Notes: generated by a model not told the origin, from the letters alone. A stretch of 64,000 nucleotides of DNA from Exiguobacterium aestuarii (GCF_020171655.1 NZ_JAIVAC010000001.1:372001-436000), one strand, 5' to 3'; positions 8,775 to 17,826 are shown, numbered from the stretch's first letter. Numbers and translations: made by a program.

Positions 8775-10127
8775 ATGAAACGAGTATGTTGGTTTAGATC
8801 TGATTTTAGATTGACCGATAATCATATGCTTCACCGTGCGCTGAACGATATGGAAGAGGGGGATGACCTCGCTTTCGTCTTTTGGCTAAACCCGAAATAC
8901 TGTGATCCGTTCGAAGTCCGTCACGATTATTTCTTCTCGACGATGCGAACGTTTATGGATGATTTGGAAACAAAAGGGTTGGGGCTTCGAGTGCTTGTTG
9001 CGGAAACGGAGAAGAATTTCGTAGAACAGCTCGGGGAGATGGATGTGCTATATTTCAATGCGGAGTATGTGGAACCGTTCAAACAGCGAGACGACCGTGT
9101 CATCGAGGCACTTGGTGAAGAAGTCAAAGTCGTCCGACTCCTTGACCGGCATCTGTTTCATCCCGATGCGTTCAGTACGAAGAGTGGAGATCCGTATAAA
9201 GTGTTCACCCCGTTCAAAAAAGCGGCTTATGCTGAGCAACCGCCGAAACCGTACGATGTCGATATCAATCGTTTAACAGATTTCATCAGCTCGAAAAACG
9301 AGCAGCCGAGTGAACTGAAAGACTTGTTCAAACGCTGTGAGCGAGAGTGGAAAGGGTTAGGGGAGACCGAGGCGAAGAAACGGTTGACGCGTTTCGTCAA
9401 TGATCGGATGGTCGATTATGATGAAAAGCGTGACATCCCGAGTATTGCCGGGACGAGCCGATTATCCCCATACTTACGGACCGGTGTATTATCGATTCGT
9501 ACGATCGCCGAGCAGGTGCTGGCCGCCAGAAAATCTAAAGGACGCGACACGTATTACGACGAACTGTTGTGGCGCGAATTTTATTATATGGTGATGGCGA
9601 AGTTCAAAGGGTTGAAAGATCAACCGTTCAATGACAAATACAAATCGCTCGAATGGGAAGATGATGAGGAACAGTTCGAAAAGTGGTGTAACGGGGAGAC
9701 GGGTTATCCAATCGTCGATGCGGCGATGCGTCAATTGAACGAGACCGGATGGATGCACAACCGTCTACGCATGATTGTCGCATCTTTCTTGACGAAACAC
9801 CTTCTTCTAGATTGGCGGAAAGGGGAACGGTATTTTGAACGAAAGTTGATTGATTACGAGCCCTCTTCAAATATCGGGGGTTGGCAATGGGCCGCCTCGG
9901 TCGGGACGGACGCGGTTCCGTATTTCCGTATCTTCAATCCGACGACGCAATCTGAACGGTTCGACCCAGATGGGACGTTCATCCGGAAGTATGTGCCGGA
10001 GCTGAAACATGTGACAGACAAATCGATTCATTTTCCGAACCCGTCAGAGCGAGACAATTATGCGATGCCGCTCGTCGACCATAAAGAAGCGCGAGAGCGT
10101 GCCCTCGAACGATTTAAAGAATTGTAA
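8775..10127 (+). CDS. phr: Deoxyribodipyrimidine photolyase (cryptochrome/photolyase family)
   Basis: The 450-residue protein repairs UV-induced cyclobutane pyrimidine dimers using blue light and FAD. It opens with the photolyase N-terminal alpha/beta (antenna) domain, KRVCWFRSDFRLTDNHML, and ends in the helical FAD-binding domain with LLWREFYYM, GYPIVDAAMRQLNETGWMHNR and GGWQWAASVGTDAVPYFRIF, all hallmark segments of CPD photolyases. ATG at 8775 (MKRV) has the best spacing to GGGAGTGG; ATG at 8772 and 8760 are also in frame. It is inserted between pycA and ctaA relative to B. subtilis. It follows the pycA terminator closely, so its promoter must lie within or before that terminator, or it depends on readthrough. 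Confidence 0.96.
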   Translation: MKRVCWFRSDFRLTDNHMLHRALNDMEEGDDLAFVFWLNPKYCDPFEVRHDYFFSTMRTFMDDLETKGLGLRVLVAETEKNFVEQLGEMDVLYFNAEYVEPFKQRDDRVIEALGEEVKVVRLLDRHLFHPDAFSTKSGDPYKVFTPFKKAAYAEQPPKPYDVDINRLTDFISSKNEQPSELKDLFKRCEREWKGLGETEAKKRLTRFVNDRMVDYDEKRDIPSIAGTSRLSPYLRTGVLSIRTIAEQVLAARKSKGRDTYYDELLWREFYYMVMAKFKGLKDQPFNDKYKSLEWEDDEEQFEKWCNGETGYPIVDAAMRQLNETGWMHNRLRMIVASFLTKHLLLDWRKGERYFERKLIDYEPSSNIGGWQWAASVGTDAVPYFRIFNPTTQSERFDPDGTFIRKYVPELKHVTDKSIHFPNPSERDNYAMPLVDHKEARERALERFKEL

Positions 10128-10129
10128 AC

Positions 10130-10153
10130 AAAAAAGCGCCGCGGCGCTTTTTT
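10130..10153. terminator. Shared terminator between phr and ctaA
   Basis: The perfect palindrome AAAAAAGCGCC-GC-GGCGCTTTTTT has T runs on both strands and lies between two convergent stop codons 33 bp apart. Confidence 0.9.
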
Positions 10154-10159
10154 ACTTAC

Positions 10160-11065
10160 TTATCCGTTCATGTCTTTTAATTGTGAATCACTTTGTCGGT
10201 CCGTCGAACGGTACGCGTGGTAAGCGAGATAGGACAGGATGCCGAAGTAACAAGTGATCAAGAATGCATGGAGGAGCGGCACATATGTGGCATGCCCGCC
10301 GAGTACGATCCATGCGCCAGTCCCGACTTGAAGAAGAATGAAGAAAAGGGACGCCATCATGCCGCGTTCGATTAATCGATTCATCTCTTTTCGAGCAAGA
10401 TAGAGGACATACAATGTGTACAAGACAAGTAGTCCAGCCATCACACGGTGACCCATTTGAACATAAGACTCAAACGTCCATACTTCTTGTTCACAAATCG
10501 GCCAACCGACACAAGCGTATGTAGCACCGAGGTGACGGACATAGGCTCCTGTGTACACGACGATCATCGTGTAAATCGAAAGACCGTAAAGATGAGATCT
10601 CAACCGTCTCGATACGACTTTATGCTCTCGGTCACCTTCGAATAATAGAATCGTCAAAATGAGTAGCGATGCAAACGAGACGAGAGAAATCCCGAAGTGA
10701 AGGGCCAAGATGGCATCTGATTGTTGCCAAATAACCGCCCCTGCTCCGATGATCGATTGGATGAGCATAAAGATAAATGCAAGAAACGCAAAGATTTTTA
10801 CATCGACACGATGTTTGACCGCGATGAACGTCCAAATGGCGAGTGCGATGATCAAGAGACCTTCGATTCCCGAGACGACGCGGTGACTGTACTCGATCAT
10901 CGTCTCAACACTTGGATTGGTCGGAATCAACTTACCGTGACAGAGTGGCCAGTCTGTTCCACAACCATCCCCTGAGTCTGTCTTCGTCACGGTTCCACCC
11001 ATGATGAGGACAAGCATCATTCCGAGGGTGACAAACCCTGAGAAAAACGCGAGTTTTTTATGCAT
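10160..11065 (-). CDS. ctaA: Heme A synthase CtaA (COX15 family)
   Basis: CtaA oxidises the C8 methyl group of heme O to form heme A for aa3-type oxidases. The 301-residue protein has eight membrane segments in two four-helix halves. It shows the conserved IEYSHRVVSG segment with the essential Glu and heme-ligand His, and two extracytoplasmic cysteine pairs (GCGTDWPLCHG and CVGWPICEQ). ATG at 11065 follows GCAGGTGG; eight upstream in-frame codons lack a signal. It is transcribed divergently from ctaB, which supplies its substrate, through a 333-bp region with cre-like and Fnr/Crp-like sites. Confidence 0.97.
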   Translation of the reverse strand: MHKKLAFFSGFVTLGMMLVLIMGGTVTKTDSGDGCGTDWPLCHGKLIPTNPSVETMIEYSHRVVSGIEGLLIIALAIWTFIAVKHRVDVKIFAFLAFIFMLIQSIIGAGAVIWQQSDAILALHFGISLVSFASLLILTILLFEGDREHKVVSRRLRSHLYGLSIYTMIVVYTGAYVRHLGATYACVGWPICEQEVWTFESYVQMGHRVMAGLLVLYTLYVLYLARKEMNRLIERGMMASLFFILLQVGTGAWIVLGGHATYVPLLHAFLITCYFGILSYLAYHAYRSTDRQSDSQLKDMNG

Positions 11066-11177
11066 GCAATACCACCTGCTTCTAATCAAAATCCGTTAAA
11101 AATGTACCTTGTTTATTTATATTTTTTTCGCCATACTTATTATACGGCTTTCCGTTCAAAAAACGAAATGGAAAAGC

Positions 11178-11192
11178 TTGCAATCGTTATCA
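11178..11192. promoter_or_regulatory. Candidate CcpA cre site
   Basis: TTGCAATCGTTATCA matches the degenerate Bacillus cre consensus WTGNAANCGNWNNCW at every position. It lies 55 bp upstream of the ctaB -35 element and about 37 bp upstream of the ctaA -10 element. Catabolite repression of ctaBCDEF is known in B. subtilis, so a CcpA role is plausible; binding here is inferred. Confidence 0.55.
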
Positions 11193-11226
11193 AAAACGTT
11201 ATTCTAATATTAGTAAGGCACATAAG

Positions 11227-11244
11227 GTGTGACAAATATCACAC
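11227..11244. promoter_or_regulatory. Crp/Fnr-family palindrome upstream of ctaB
   Basis: GTGTGA-N6-TCACAC is a perfect inverted repeat matching the TGTGA-N6-TCACA site used by Crp, Bacillus Fnr and Staphylococcus ArcR. Its centre is 11.5 bp upstream of the ctaB -35 TTGACA, roughly position -46. Oxygen- or redox-linked control of the terminal oxidase would make sense, but the direction of control cannot be read from sequence. Confidence 0.6.
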
Positions 11245-11246
11245 TA

Positions 11247-11275
11247 TTGACACAAAAAACTCGCTATTTTACAAG
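11247..11275 (+). promoter_or_regulatory. Candidate sigma-A promoter of ctaBCDEF
   Basis: The -35 TTGACA is perfect and is separated by 17 bp from TACAAG, which matches the -10 consensus at four of six positions. It abuts the Crp/Fnr-type palindrome. Confidence 0.55.
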
Positions 11276-11398
11276 CATAAAGGGCGTATTTTATAAAAAA
11301 ATATGGTATCTTTGTAGAGAGTTAAGTGTATTTTGTTCATATTGTGTTTTTTCTGTGAAGAGAATGCGAGGATTTCGTGATTATGTGGGGGGGTCAGT

Positions 11399-12322
11399 AT
11401 GACAAAAGTCAACCCAGGAATGACTGTAGATGTAGAATATACAGAGTCAACGTCATTCCGAGATTACGTCGCCTTAGCGAAAATGGGAATCGTTCGTGCC
11501 AACTTGATGTTGGTGTTTGCAGGTTTCTTCGTGGCAGCGACGTATCAGAGCGATACGCCAGTCCTTTATTTGTTTGAAGTTTGGCCACAGCTCTTATTAA
11601 CGATGTTAGGAAGCGCACTCGTGATTTCGGGGAGTTGTTACCTAAACAACTTTGTGGACCGAGATATCGATTACTTAATGGATCGTACGGACAATCGACC
11701 GAGTGTAAACGGCAAGATTTCAGGGGAGAAGATTTTACTCCTCGGATTGACACAACTTGCGTTAGGAACTCTGTTATTGCTCCTTGTATCGTACGTCGCC
11801 GCTGTATTCGGTTTAATCGGGGCATTTTTTTATGTCGTGATTTATACGATGTGGCTGAAGCGTACGAGTACGCTCAATACGGTCGTCGGTAGTATTTCAG
11901 GAGCCGTTCCACCGCTCATCGGTTGGGCAGCGCTCGACCCAGCACTTCATATCGATGCGTGGCTCATGTTTCTTGTCATGTTCTTATGGCAACCACCTCA
12001 CTTCCTAGCGCTCGCTATGCGACGCACAGAAGAGTATCGAGCGGCAGGCATTCCGATGCTTCCGGTCGTGAACGGATTTGCCATCACAAAACGGCAAATC
12101 ATCTGGTGGATTGCGACGCTGATTCCGGCATCGCTCTTATTTATGCACTATGGTCTTGTTTACTTGACAGTCGCAGCCGGTTTAGGGGGCTACTGGTTGT
12201 ATCTCGGATTGAAAGGATTCAATGCCGAGGACGAAATTAAGTGGGCAAACAAAATGTTCTTCTATTCATTAATTTATTTAGTCGTGTGGATTATCGCGCT
12301 GATTTTGACAGCACTCTGGTGA
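11399..12322 (+). CDS. ctaB: Protoheme IX farnesyltransferase (heme O synthase)
   Basis: CtaB adds a farnesyl group to protoheme to give heme O, the precursor of heme A. The 307-residue UbiA-family membrane protein has about nine membrane segments and the two Asp-rich motifs, [15 protein letters not shown] near residue 85 and a second region around [12 protein letters not shown]. The start ATG at 11399 follows GGGGGGG. It leads the oxidase operon ctaBCDEF. The N-terminus has a short hydrophilic extension before the first membrane segment, as in Bacillus CtaB. Confidence 0.97.
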   Translation: MTKVNPGMTVDVEYTESTSFRDYVALAKMGIVRANLMLVFAGFFVAATYQSDTPVLYLFEVWPQLLLTMLGSALVISGSCYLNNFVDRDIDYLMDRTDNRPSVNGKISGEKILLLGLTQLALGTLLLLLVSYVAAVFGLIGAFFYVVIYTMWLKRTSTLNTVVGSISGAVPPLIGWAALDPALHIDAWLMFLVMFLWQPPHFLALAMRRTEEYRAAGIPMLPVVNGFAITKRQIIWWIATLIPASLLFMHYGLVYLTVAAGLGGYWLYLGLKGFNAEDEIKWANKMFFYSLIYLVVWIIALILTALW

Positions 12323-12380
12323 TCGCACTCACTATATAGAAAACCATTACACATCATTTTGGGAGAAAGTGGGGATTGTT

Positions 12381-13397
12381 GTGAAATCATTTAAGAAGCT
12401 TCTGTTTGGCATCGTCCCGATGATGATGTTCGCAGTCCTGTTGTCAGGTTGCGGTCAAGAGGGATTGTCTGCATTGAAGCCGATGGGAGAAGGCGCTGAG
12501 CTTCAGCTCCGCATCATTCTCATCAGTTTGGCGATCATGCTCTTCGTACTCATCATCGTATCGGTCATTTACGTGTACGTGCTCATGAAGTTCCGTCGGA
12601 AAGATGAATCGATTCCGAAGCAAGTTGAAGGTAGCAGTACACTTGAGATGATTTGGACAGTCGTTCCGATTATCCTTCTCATCATTCTCGCTGTTCCGAC
12701 AATCACAACGACTGTTGAACTCGCGAAAGCGAAAGAAGCGAAAAAAGAAGAAGAAATCAACGTTACAGCAAACTTGTACTGGTGGGAATTTGAATATCCA
12801 GAAGCAGGTGTTGTGACAGGTCAAGAACTCGTCATCCCAGTTGGAAAACGAGTCGGCATCAACTTGACATCAAAAGATGTCATTCACTCATTCTGGGTAC
12901 CAGCTTTATCTGGTAAAACAGATACGAACCCAGGACTTGATAACGAAATGTGGTTACATGCAAATGAACCAGGTACTTACTACGGGAAATGTGCAGAGCT
13001 TTGCGGTCCGTCACATGCCCTTATGGACTTTAAAGTCATCGCGCTCGAGCAAGAAGAATATGATCAATGGCTCGCTGACATGAAAGCCAAGCAAGACGAG
13101 AACGGTGAGAAACTCGTCGCAGACAACACGAACTTGACGACAGGTGAAGAAGTGTATGTTCAAAGCTGCTTGAGCTGTCACGGCGGCGGTAAAGTTGCAC
13201 CAAGTTTAACGAACTTCGGCGATCGCGAATGGCTCGCAGGTTACCTCGAAAACAACGAGGACAACTTGAAAGAGTGGATTCGTAACCCGCAAGATAAGAA
13301 ACAAGGGGCTCTCATGCCAGGTTTCAATGAAGGTCAAATCAGCAACGAAGAATTAGACGCACTCGTTGACTTCTTGTATGAGCAGAAGATTGACTAA
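12381..13397 (+). CDS. ctaC: Cytochrome c oxidase subunit II, caa3 type
   Basis: Subunit II receives electrons in the caa3 oxidase. The 338-residue protein starts with a lipoprotein signal (LLSGCGQ, lipobox Cys near residue 24), has two further membrane segments, then the CuA domain with CAELCGPSHALM and an upstream His in VIHSFWVP. A C-terminal cytochrome c domain carries the heme c motif CLSCH near residue 265 and a Met ligand region ALMPGF. GTG at 12381, 5 nt after GGGGA, is preferred over GTG at 12369, which is only 3 nt from GGGAG. The fused heme c domain identifies a caa3 rather than aa3 quinol oxidase. Confidence 0.96.
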   Translation: MKSFKKLLFGIVPMMMFAVLLSGCGQEGLSALKPMGEGAELQLRIILISLAIMLFVLIIVSVIYVYVLMKFRRKDESIPKQVEGSSTLEMIWTVVPIILLIILAVPTITTTVELAKAKEAKKEEEINVTANLYWWEFEYPEAGVVTGQELVIPVGKRVGINLTSKDVIHSFWVPALSGKTDTNPGLDNEMWLHANEPGTYYGKCAELCGPSHALMDFKVIALEQEEYDQWLADMKAKQDENGEKLVADNTNLTTGEEVYVQSCLSCHGGGKVAPSLTNFGDREWLAGYLENNEDNLKEWIRNPQDKKQGALMPGFNEGQISNEELDALVDFLYEQKID

Positions 13398-13417
13398 CGG
13401 GAAAAGGGGGATTTCAC

Positions 13418-15304
13418 GTGGCACAGACCACTGCAATGCAGCAATCGCGTAAATACAATGGCATCATGGATTGGATTACGACGGTTGACCACAAAAAAAT
13501 CGGTATTTTGTATTTGTTCTCAGGAATCTTCTTCCTCCTTCTCGGTGGAATTGAAGCATTACTGATTCGTTGGCAACTTGTTAAACCAATGAACGATTTC
13601 GTCAGCGGTGAAACGTTTAACCAATTAATTACGATGCACGGGACGACGATGATCTTCCTAGCGGCGATGCCGATGCTATTCGGTTTCATGAACGCCGTCG
13701 TACCACTTCAAATCGGGGCACGCGACGTCGCGTTCCCATTCATTAACTCATTAGGTTTTTGGTTGTTCTTCTTCGGTGGAGTCATGCTTAACTTGAGCTG
13801 GTTCTTCGGAGCAGCACCGAACGCAGGGTGGACAGCTTACGCTCCACTTTCGACACAACCGGAAGCAACAGGGGTAGACTTCTACGCCCTCGGTCTTCAG
13901 ATTTCAGGTTTCGGTTCATTGATGGCCGGGATTAACTTCCTCGTCACCATCTTGAACATGCGTGCGCCAGGTATGAAGCTCATGCGCATGCCGCTCTTCA
14001 CATGGACGACTTTCGTTGCATCGGCATTGATCGTCTTCGCATTCCCGCCACTTACGGTCGGATTGTTCATGTTGATGTTCGAGCGACTCTTTGGAGCCGC
14101 ATACTTCGACCCAGCACTTGGTGGGAACGTTGTCATCTGGGAACACCTTTTCTGGATCTTCGGTCACCCGGAAGTATACATTTTGATCTTACCGGCATTC
14201 GGTATTTTCTCGGAAATCATTCCTACATTTGCGCGTAAACGCCTCTTCGGTTACACGACGATGGTCTTCGCGACAATGCTTATCGGTTTCCTTGGATTCA
14301 TGGTTTGGGTTCACCACATGTTCACAGTCGGTCTCGGTCCAGTTGCGAACTCAATCTTCGCTGTTGCGACGATGGCGATCGCCGTACCGACCGGTGTTAA
14401 AATCTTTAACTGGCTCTTCACTCTGTGGGGCGGTCAAATTAAATTCAACGTGGCGATGCTTTACTCAGTCGCGTTCATTCCTTCATTCCTCGTTGGTGGG
14501 ATGACAGGGGTTATGCTTTCAGTTGCACCAGCTGACTACCAGTACCACGACAGCTACTTTGTTGTCGCTCACTTCCACTACGTTATCGTAGGTGGGGTTG
14601 TATACGGTCTCTTCGCAGGTCTTTACTACTGGTTCCCACTCATGTTCGGAAAAGCCCTTTCTGAAAAGCTTGGATACTGGCAGTTCTGGTTGTTCTTTAT
14701 CGGGTTCCACTTGACGTTCTTCCCGCAACACTTCCTCGGATTGTTCGGTATGCCACGTCGAGTCTTCACATACCTCGATGGTCAAGGTTGGGATACACTC
14801 AACATGCTTTCGACAATCGGTGCATTCTTCATGGGTGTGTCAACGATTGTCTTGCTCATCGCTGTCGTGAAAGCATTCTTGTCAAAAGAACGCGTCAAAC
14901 CAGATCACTGGGGAGACGGACGTACGCTTGAGTGGACACTTCCTGTTCCGACTCCAGAGTACAACTTTGCACAAACGCCACTCGTTAAAGGACTTGATAC
15001 GTTCTGGCTCGAGAAAATGGCAGGAAACAAACGCGTGTCAGTCGCTGAAGAAGTTTCGGACATCCACATGCCGAACAACTCGCTCATTCCGTTCTTCATG
15101 TCACTCGGCCTCTTTATCGCAGGACTTGGAGCAATCTTCCACTTGGATAACGCAGTCGTCGGTTGGTCATTGATTGGATTTGGATTAGCGATGACGTTCG
15201 TCTCGATGTTCCTACGTTCTTGGATTGACGATCACGGCTACTACATTCCGAAGTCACAAGTCGAAGCAGACTTGAAAGCGATTCGTGAGAAAGGAGAACA
15301 ATAA
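13418..15304 (+). CDS. ctaD: Cytochrome c oxidase subunit I
   Basis: This is the catalytic subunit with heme a and the heme a3-CuB site that reduces oxygen and pumps protons. The 628-residue protein has about 14 membrane segments. Ligand motifs are visible: MHGTTMIF for the heme a His, WEHLFWIFGHPEVYI with the CuB His cross-linked to Tyr, WVHHMF with the CuB His pair, and VVAHFHYVIVGG for hemes a3 and a. The GHPEVY motif and conserved loop residues indicate an A-type heme-copper oxidase. GTG at 13418 follows AAAGGGGG. It lies 20 bp after ctaC and is immediately followed by ctaE. Confidence 0.98.
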   Translation: MAQTTAMQQSRKYNGIMDWITTVDHKKIGILYLFSGIFFLLLGGIEALLIRWQLVKPMNDFVSGETFNQLITMHGTTMIFLAAMPMLFGFMNAVVPLQIGARDVAFPFINSLGFWLFFFGGVMLNLSWFFGAAPNAGWTAYAPLSTQPEATGVDFYALGLQISGFGSLMAGINFLVTILNMRAPGMKLMRMPLFTWTTFVASALIVFAFPPLTVGLFMLMFERLFGAAYFDPALGGNVVIWEHLFWIFGHPEVYILILPAFGIFSEIIPTFARKRLFGYTTMVFATMLIGFLGFMVWVHHMFTVGLGPVANSIFAVATMAIAVPTGVKIFNWLFTLWGGQIKFNVAMLYSVAFIPSFLVGGMTGVMLSVAPADYQYHDSYFVVAHFHYVIVGGVVYGLFAGLYYWFPLMFGKALSEKLGYWQFWLFFIGFHLTFFPQHFLGLFGMPRRVFTYLDGQGWDTLNMLSTIGAFFMGVSTIVLLIAVVKAFLSKERVKPDHWGDGRTLEWTLPVPTPEYNFAQTPLVKGLDTFWLEKMAGNKRVSVAEEVSDIHMPNNSLIPFFMSLGLFIAGLGAIFHLDNAVVGWSLIGFGLAMTFVSMFLRSWIDDHGYYIPKSQVEADLKAIREKGEQ

Positions 15305-15931
15305 ATGGCACATGCAGTTGAAAAACACCCAGTGACCGGTATCCCGGCCAATCCAGAGAAAGCAACGCTGGAAGGGAAAAATAAATATGTGGCCTTCTGG
15401 TTCTTCCTTGGTGGAGAGACAGTCCTCTTCGCCTCGCTCTTTGGAACGTACGTTGGTCTCTTGAACTCTGGTGCGCCAGAGGAGTTACGCTCGTATAACA
15501 TTTTTGAAATGGAGCTCGTCTTCATCATGACGATGCTCCTCCTCACAAGTTCACTGACAAGTGTACTTGCGATGATGAGTATGAAAGCAAACAATCCAGG
15601 GCGTATGAAGCTTTGGTTGATTGTGACGCTCCTTCTTGGTGCAGGATTCCTTGGTGCTGAGATTTACGAGTTCATTCACTACTACCACATCGGTCACACG
15701 TTCACGTCGAGCGCATTCGGTTCAGCCTTCTACACGTTGGTCGGCTTCCACGGCGCGCACGTTACGTTCGGTCTCCTTTGGATCACGACACTCTTGATTC
15801 GCAACTGGAACCGTCCGATCGATGTGTACAACGCACCGAAGTTTTATGTATCAAGTCTTTACTGGCACTTCATCGATGTTGTTTGGGTCTTCATCTTCTC
15901 AATCGTCTACCTCTTAGGGATGGTGAACTAA
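15305..15931 (+). CDS. ctaE: Cytochrome c oxidase subunit III
   Basis: The 208-residue protein has five membrane segments and the subunit III sequences YHIGHTFTSSAFGSAFYTLVGFH and SSLYWHFIDVVWVFIF. It stabilises the catalytic core of the caa3 oxidase. The ATG directly follows the ctaD stop, with the ribosome binding site GAGAAAGGAG inside the ctaD 3' end, so translation is probably coupled. Confidence 0.97.
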   Translation: MAHAVEKHPVTGIPANPEKATLEGKNKYVAFWFFLGGETVLFASLFGTYVGLLNSGAPEELRSYNIFEMELVFIMTMLLLTSSLTSVLAMMSMKANNPGRMKLWLIVTLLLGAGFLGAEIYEFIHYYHIGHTFTSSAFGSAFYTLVGFHGAHVTFGLLWITTLLIRNWNRPIDVYNAPKFYVSSLYWHFIDVVWVFIFSIVYLLGMVN

Positions 15932-15932
15932 T

Positions 15933-16262
15933 ATGGAAAAACGAGCAATGAACGAATCGCACAAACAATTAGAGCTTGAAGTAAAAGCAGAATCGAAGCG
16001 CGAGTATCAACTTCAGTTGATCAGCTTCGCCATGATGATTTTACTCACGTTCGTGGCATTCGGTGCCGTTTATGCGGAACTGATGCCAGTCTGGGCAGCA
16101 GGTGGTTTCTTAATCATCTTGGCGGTCATTCAAGTCTTCCTACAGTTGTATATTTTTATGCATATGAATAACCGTGGGAACACATGGATCGTCGGTATGA
16201 TGTGGTTAGGCATCTTCGTCGCCATCATCACGGTCGCGGCACTACGCTTACTCATTTGGTAA
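15933..16262 (+). CDS. ctaF: Cytochrome c oxidase subunit IV (CtaF)
   Basis: The 109-residue protein has three membrane segments after a charged N-terminus and carries the family segment LQLYIFMHM. It is the small fourth subunit of Bacillus-type caa3 oxidase, probably helping assembly around CuB. It begins 1 bp after the ctaE stop and closes the ctaBCDEF unit, which ends in a long hairpin terminator. Confidence 0.93.
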   Translation: MEKRAMNESHKQLELEVKAESKREYQLQLISFAMMILLTFVAFGAVYAELMPVWAAGGFLIILAVIQVFLQLYIFMHMNNRGNTWIVGMMWLGIFVAIITVAALRLLIW

Positions 16263-16269
16263 TTGTGAC

Positions 16270-16314
16270 AAAGGATTGAACATCTGTGGAAACACGGATG
16301 ATTCGGTCCTTTTT
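16270..16314 (+). terminator. ctaBCDEF terminator with a long stem
   Basis: A nearly continuous 19-bp stem starts AAAGGAUUGAA, includes CAUCUGUG paired with CACGGAUG, is capped by a GAAA tetraloop, and ends in UCCUUUUU. Three G-U pairs and one bulged A interrupt it. It lies 7 bp after ctaF and separates it from ctaG. Confidence 0.88.
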
Positions 16315-16396
16315 CCTTTACTTCAAAAATGAATGAATAGTAATCTTGAAGTGAACGGTTTCAAAGGTTAGGGAGAGAAAGAAAAGGGGTGAACGG

Positions 16397-17320
16397 ATGC
16401 TCTGGAATACGTCGGAGCTGCTCAATCAATTTGATTGGCTCACGTTATGGAGTCCGCTGTTCGGATTGCTCATGGTCGGGATTTATGTGTTATACGCCGT
16501 CGTGACAGAGAGAATGGCGAAGCGAGGATATGCCTCGACCACGTTATTACAAAAGTTTAGTATGTTGTTTGCGATTGTCTTGTATTATATCGGTTTCGGA
16601 AGTCCAATCGATGTGTTGGCACATATCATTTTATCGGTGCATATGTTCCAAATGGTGCTCGTCTATATTTTGGCACCCGCACTCGTCGTTTATGGTCTAC
16701 CGTACTGGGTGTTTGAAAAAGTACTTAGCTTTAAATTCATTGGGCCAACGTTTAAGTTTTTAACAAAGCCACTCATCGCGCTCATTTTATTCAACGCATT
16801 GTTCTCGATTTATCACATGCCGGTCGTATTTGACTATGTCTTGACGAACTATGGCGTACACCGCATCTTCCACGGTGCTTTAGTCGTCTTTAGTTTGACG
16901 ATGTGGTACCCGGTCATCGTTCCGCTCGTTACGGACGAAGAGGAAGGCATGTCCGACTTAAAACGAATGGTGTATATCATCGCCAATGGAGTGTTGTTAA
17001 CACCAGCCTGTGCGCTCATCATCTTCAGTCAAACGACGCTATATAACGCGTATACGGACCCGGAGACGTTCGCTAGGGTACTTGGATATTGTCTACCGAA
17101 TGGGGACGTGTCGGGGATTAACTTAGAGGCGCTCATGGGAGCGACGAACAGTGCCCTCGAAGATCAACGATTCGGTGGCGTTTTGATGAAACTCGGTCAA
17201 GAGATCGTTTACGGCTTCTTTTTCGGCTGGACGTTCTTCGGTTGGGTACGCCGTACGAAATCTCTTGCGCTCGATGAAGGCATGTCTTTCACTCCGCAAG
17301 AAACAAACGAGAAAAATTAA
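16397..17320 (+). CDS. ctaG: Cytochrome c oxidase assembly factor CtaG (caa3 type)
   Basis: The 307-residue protein has about seven membrane segments and the conserved SVHMFQMVLVYILAPALV and FHGALVVFSLTMWYPVI segments of the caa3_CtaG family. In B. subtilis CtaG is needed to form active caa3 oxidase, probably through copper delivery. ATG at 16397 follows AAAAGGGGTGAA. It follows the ctaF terminator, so it probably has its own promoter, and leads a four-gene set with a DUF420 protein, a Sco protein and a small Asp23-like protein. Confidence 0.95.
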   Translation: MLWNTSELLNQFDWLTLWSPLFGLLMVGIYVLYAVVTERMAKRGYASTTLLQKFSMLFAIVLYYIGFGSPIDVLAHIILSVHMFQMVLVYILAPALVVYGLPYWVFEKVLSFKFIGPTFKFLTKPLIALILFNALFSIYHMPVVFDYVLTNYGVHRIFHGALVVFSLTMWYPVIVPLVTDEEEGMSDLKRMVYIIANGVLLTPACALIIFSQTTLYNAYTDPETFARVLGYCLPNGDVSGINLEALMGATNSALEDQRFGGVLMKLGQEIVYGFFFGWTFFGWVRRTKSLALDEGMSFTPQETNEKN

Positions 17321-17343
17321 ACAGAACAAAAGGGGAAACATTG

Positions 17344-17805
17344 ATGAACTATCTTGCCTTAATTAGTGTGTCATTCATCGTCATCAGTGCGATTCTTGTC
17401 GCCATCGGATGGGTGATCATCGCAAAAGACCGTAGCAACATCGAAAAACATAAGAAAGTGATGACGGCGGCCGCGATTGCAGCGACGACATTCTTTATCC
17501 TTTACGTCTCACGCACGATTTTCGTCGGGAATACGGCATTCGGCGGACCGGATTCTGTCAAACCGTTCTATCTCGGCTTTATGATCTTCCATATCCTACT
17601 CGCGACTACAGGTGGTGTCCTTGGATTGATCACCTTGTATCTCGGTTATAAAAACAAGATTGAGAAACACCGTAAAATCGGACCGAAAGCATCAGTGATT
17701 TGGTTCTTCACAGCGATCACAGGTGTGACGGTTTATATTCTTCTCTATGTGGCATATGACCCGGGTGAAACGACGAACGTATTCCGCGCGATAATCGGAG
17801 GATGA
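17344..17805 (+). CDS. yozB: DUF420 membrane protein (YozB-like)
   Basis: About 153 residues with four membrane segments. HKKVMTAAAIAATTFF and the repeated EKHRK/KHKK histidine-basic motifs at the cytoplasmic ends of helices, plus FHILLATTGGVLGLITLYLGY, are typical of DUF420. The family is widely found beside heme-copper oxidase genes and is suspected to help oxidase assembly; the biochemical role is not known. ATG at 17344 has better spacing to AGGGGAAA than the TTG at 17341. Confidence 0.88.
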   Translation: MNYLALISVSFIVISAILVAIGWVIIAKDRSNIEKHKKVMTAAAIAATTFFILYVSRTIFVGNTAFGGPDSVKPFYLGFMIFHILLATTGGVLGLITLYLGYKNKIEKHRKIGPKASVIWFFTAITGVTVYILLYVAYDPGETTNVFRAIIGG

Positions 17806-17826
17806 TCCATAGAGAGGGAGAGTTGT

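Larger units (their letters stand above)
11066..11398. promoter_or_regulatory. 333-bp divergent control region between ctaA and ctaB
   Basis: This AT-rich region contains no gene. For ctaA, a perfect -10 TATAAT lies on the minus strand (complement of 11136-11141) with a poor -35. For ctaB, TTGACA at 11247-11252 with 17-bp spacing to TACAAG at 11270-11275 is the best promoter, leaving a leader of roughly 115 nt. Between them lie a cre consensus match (11178-11192) and a Crp/Fnr-type palindrome (11227-11244), listed separately. Confidence 0.65.
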
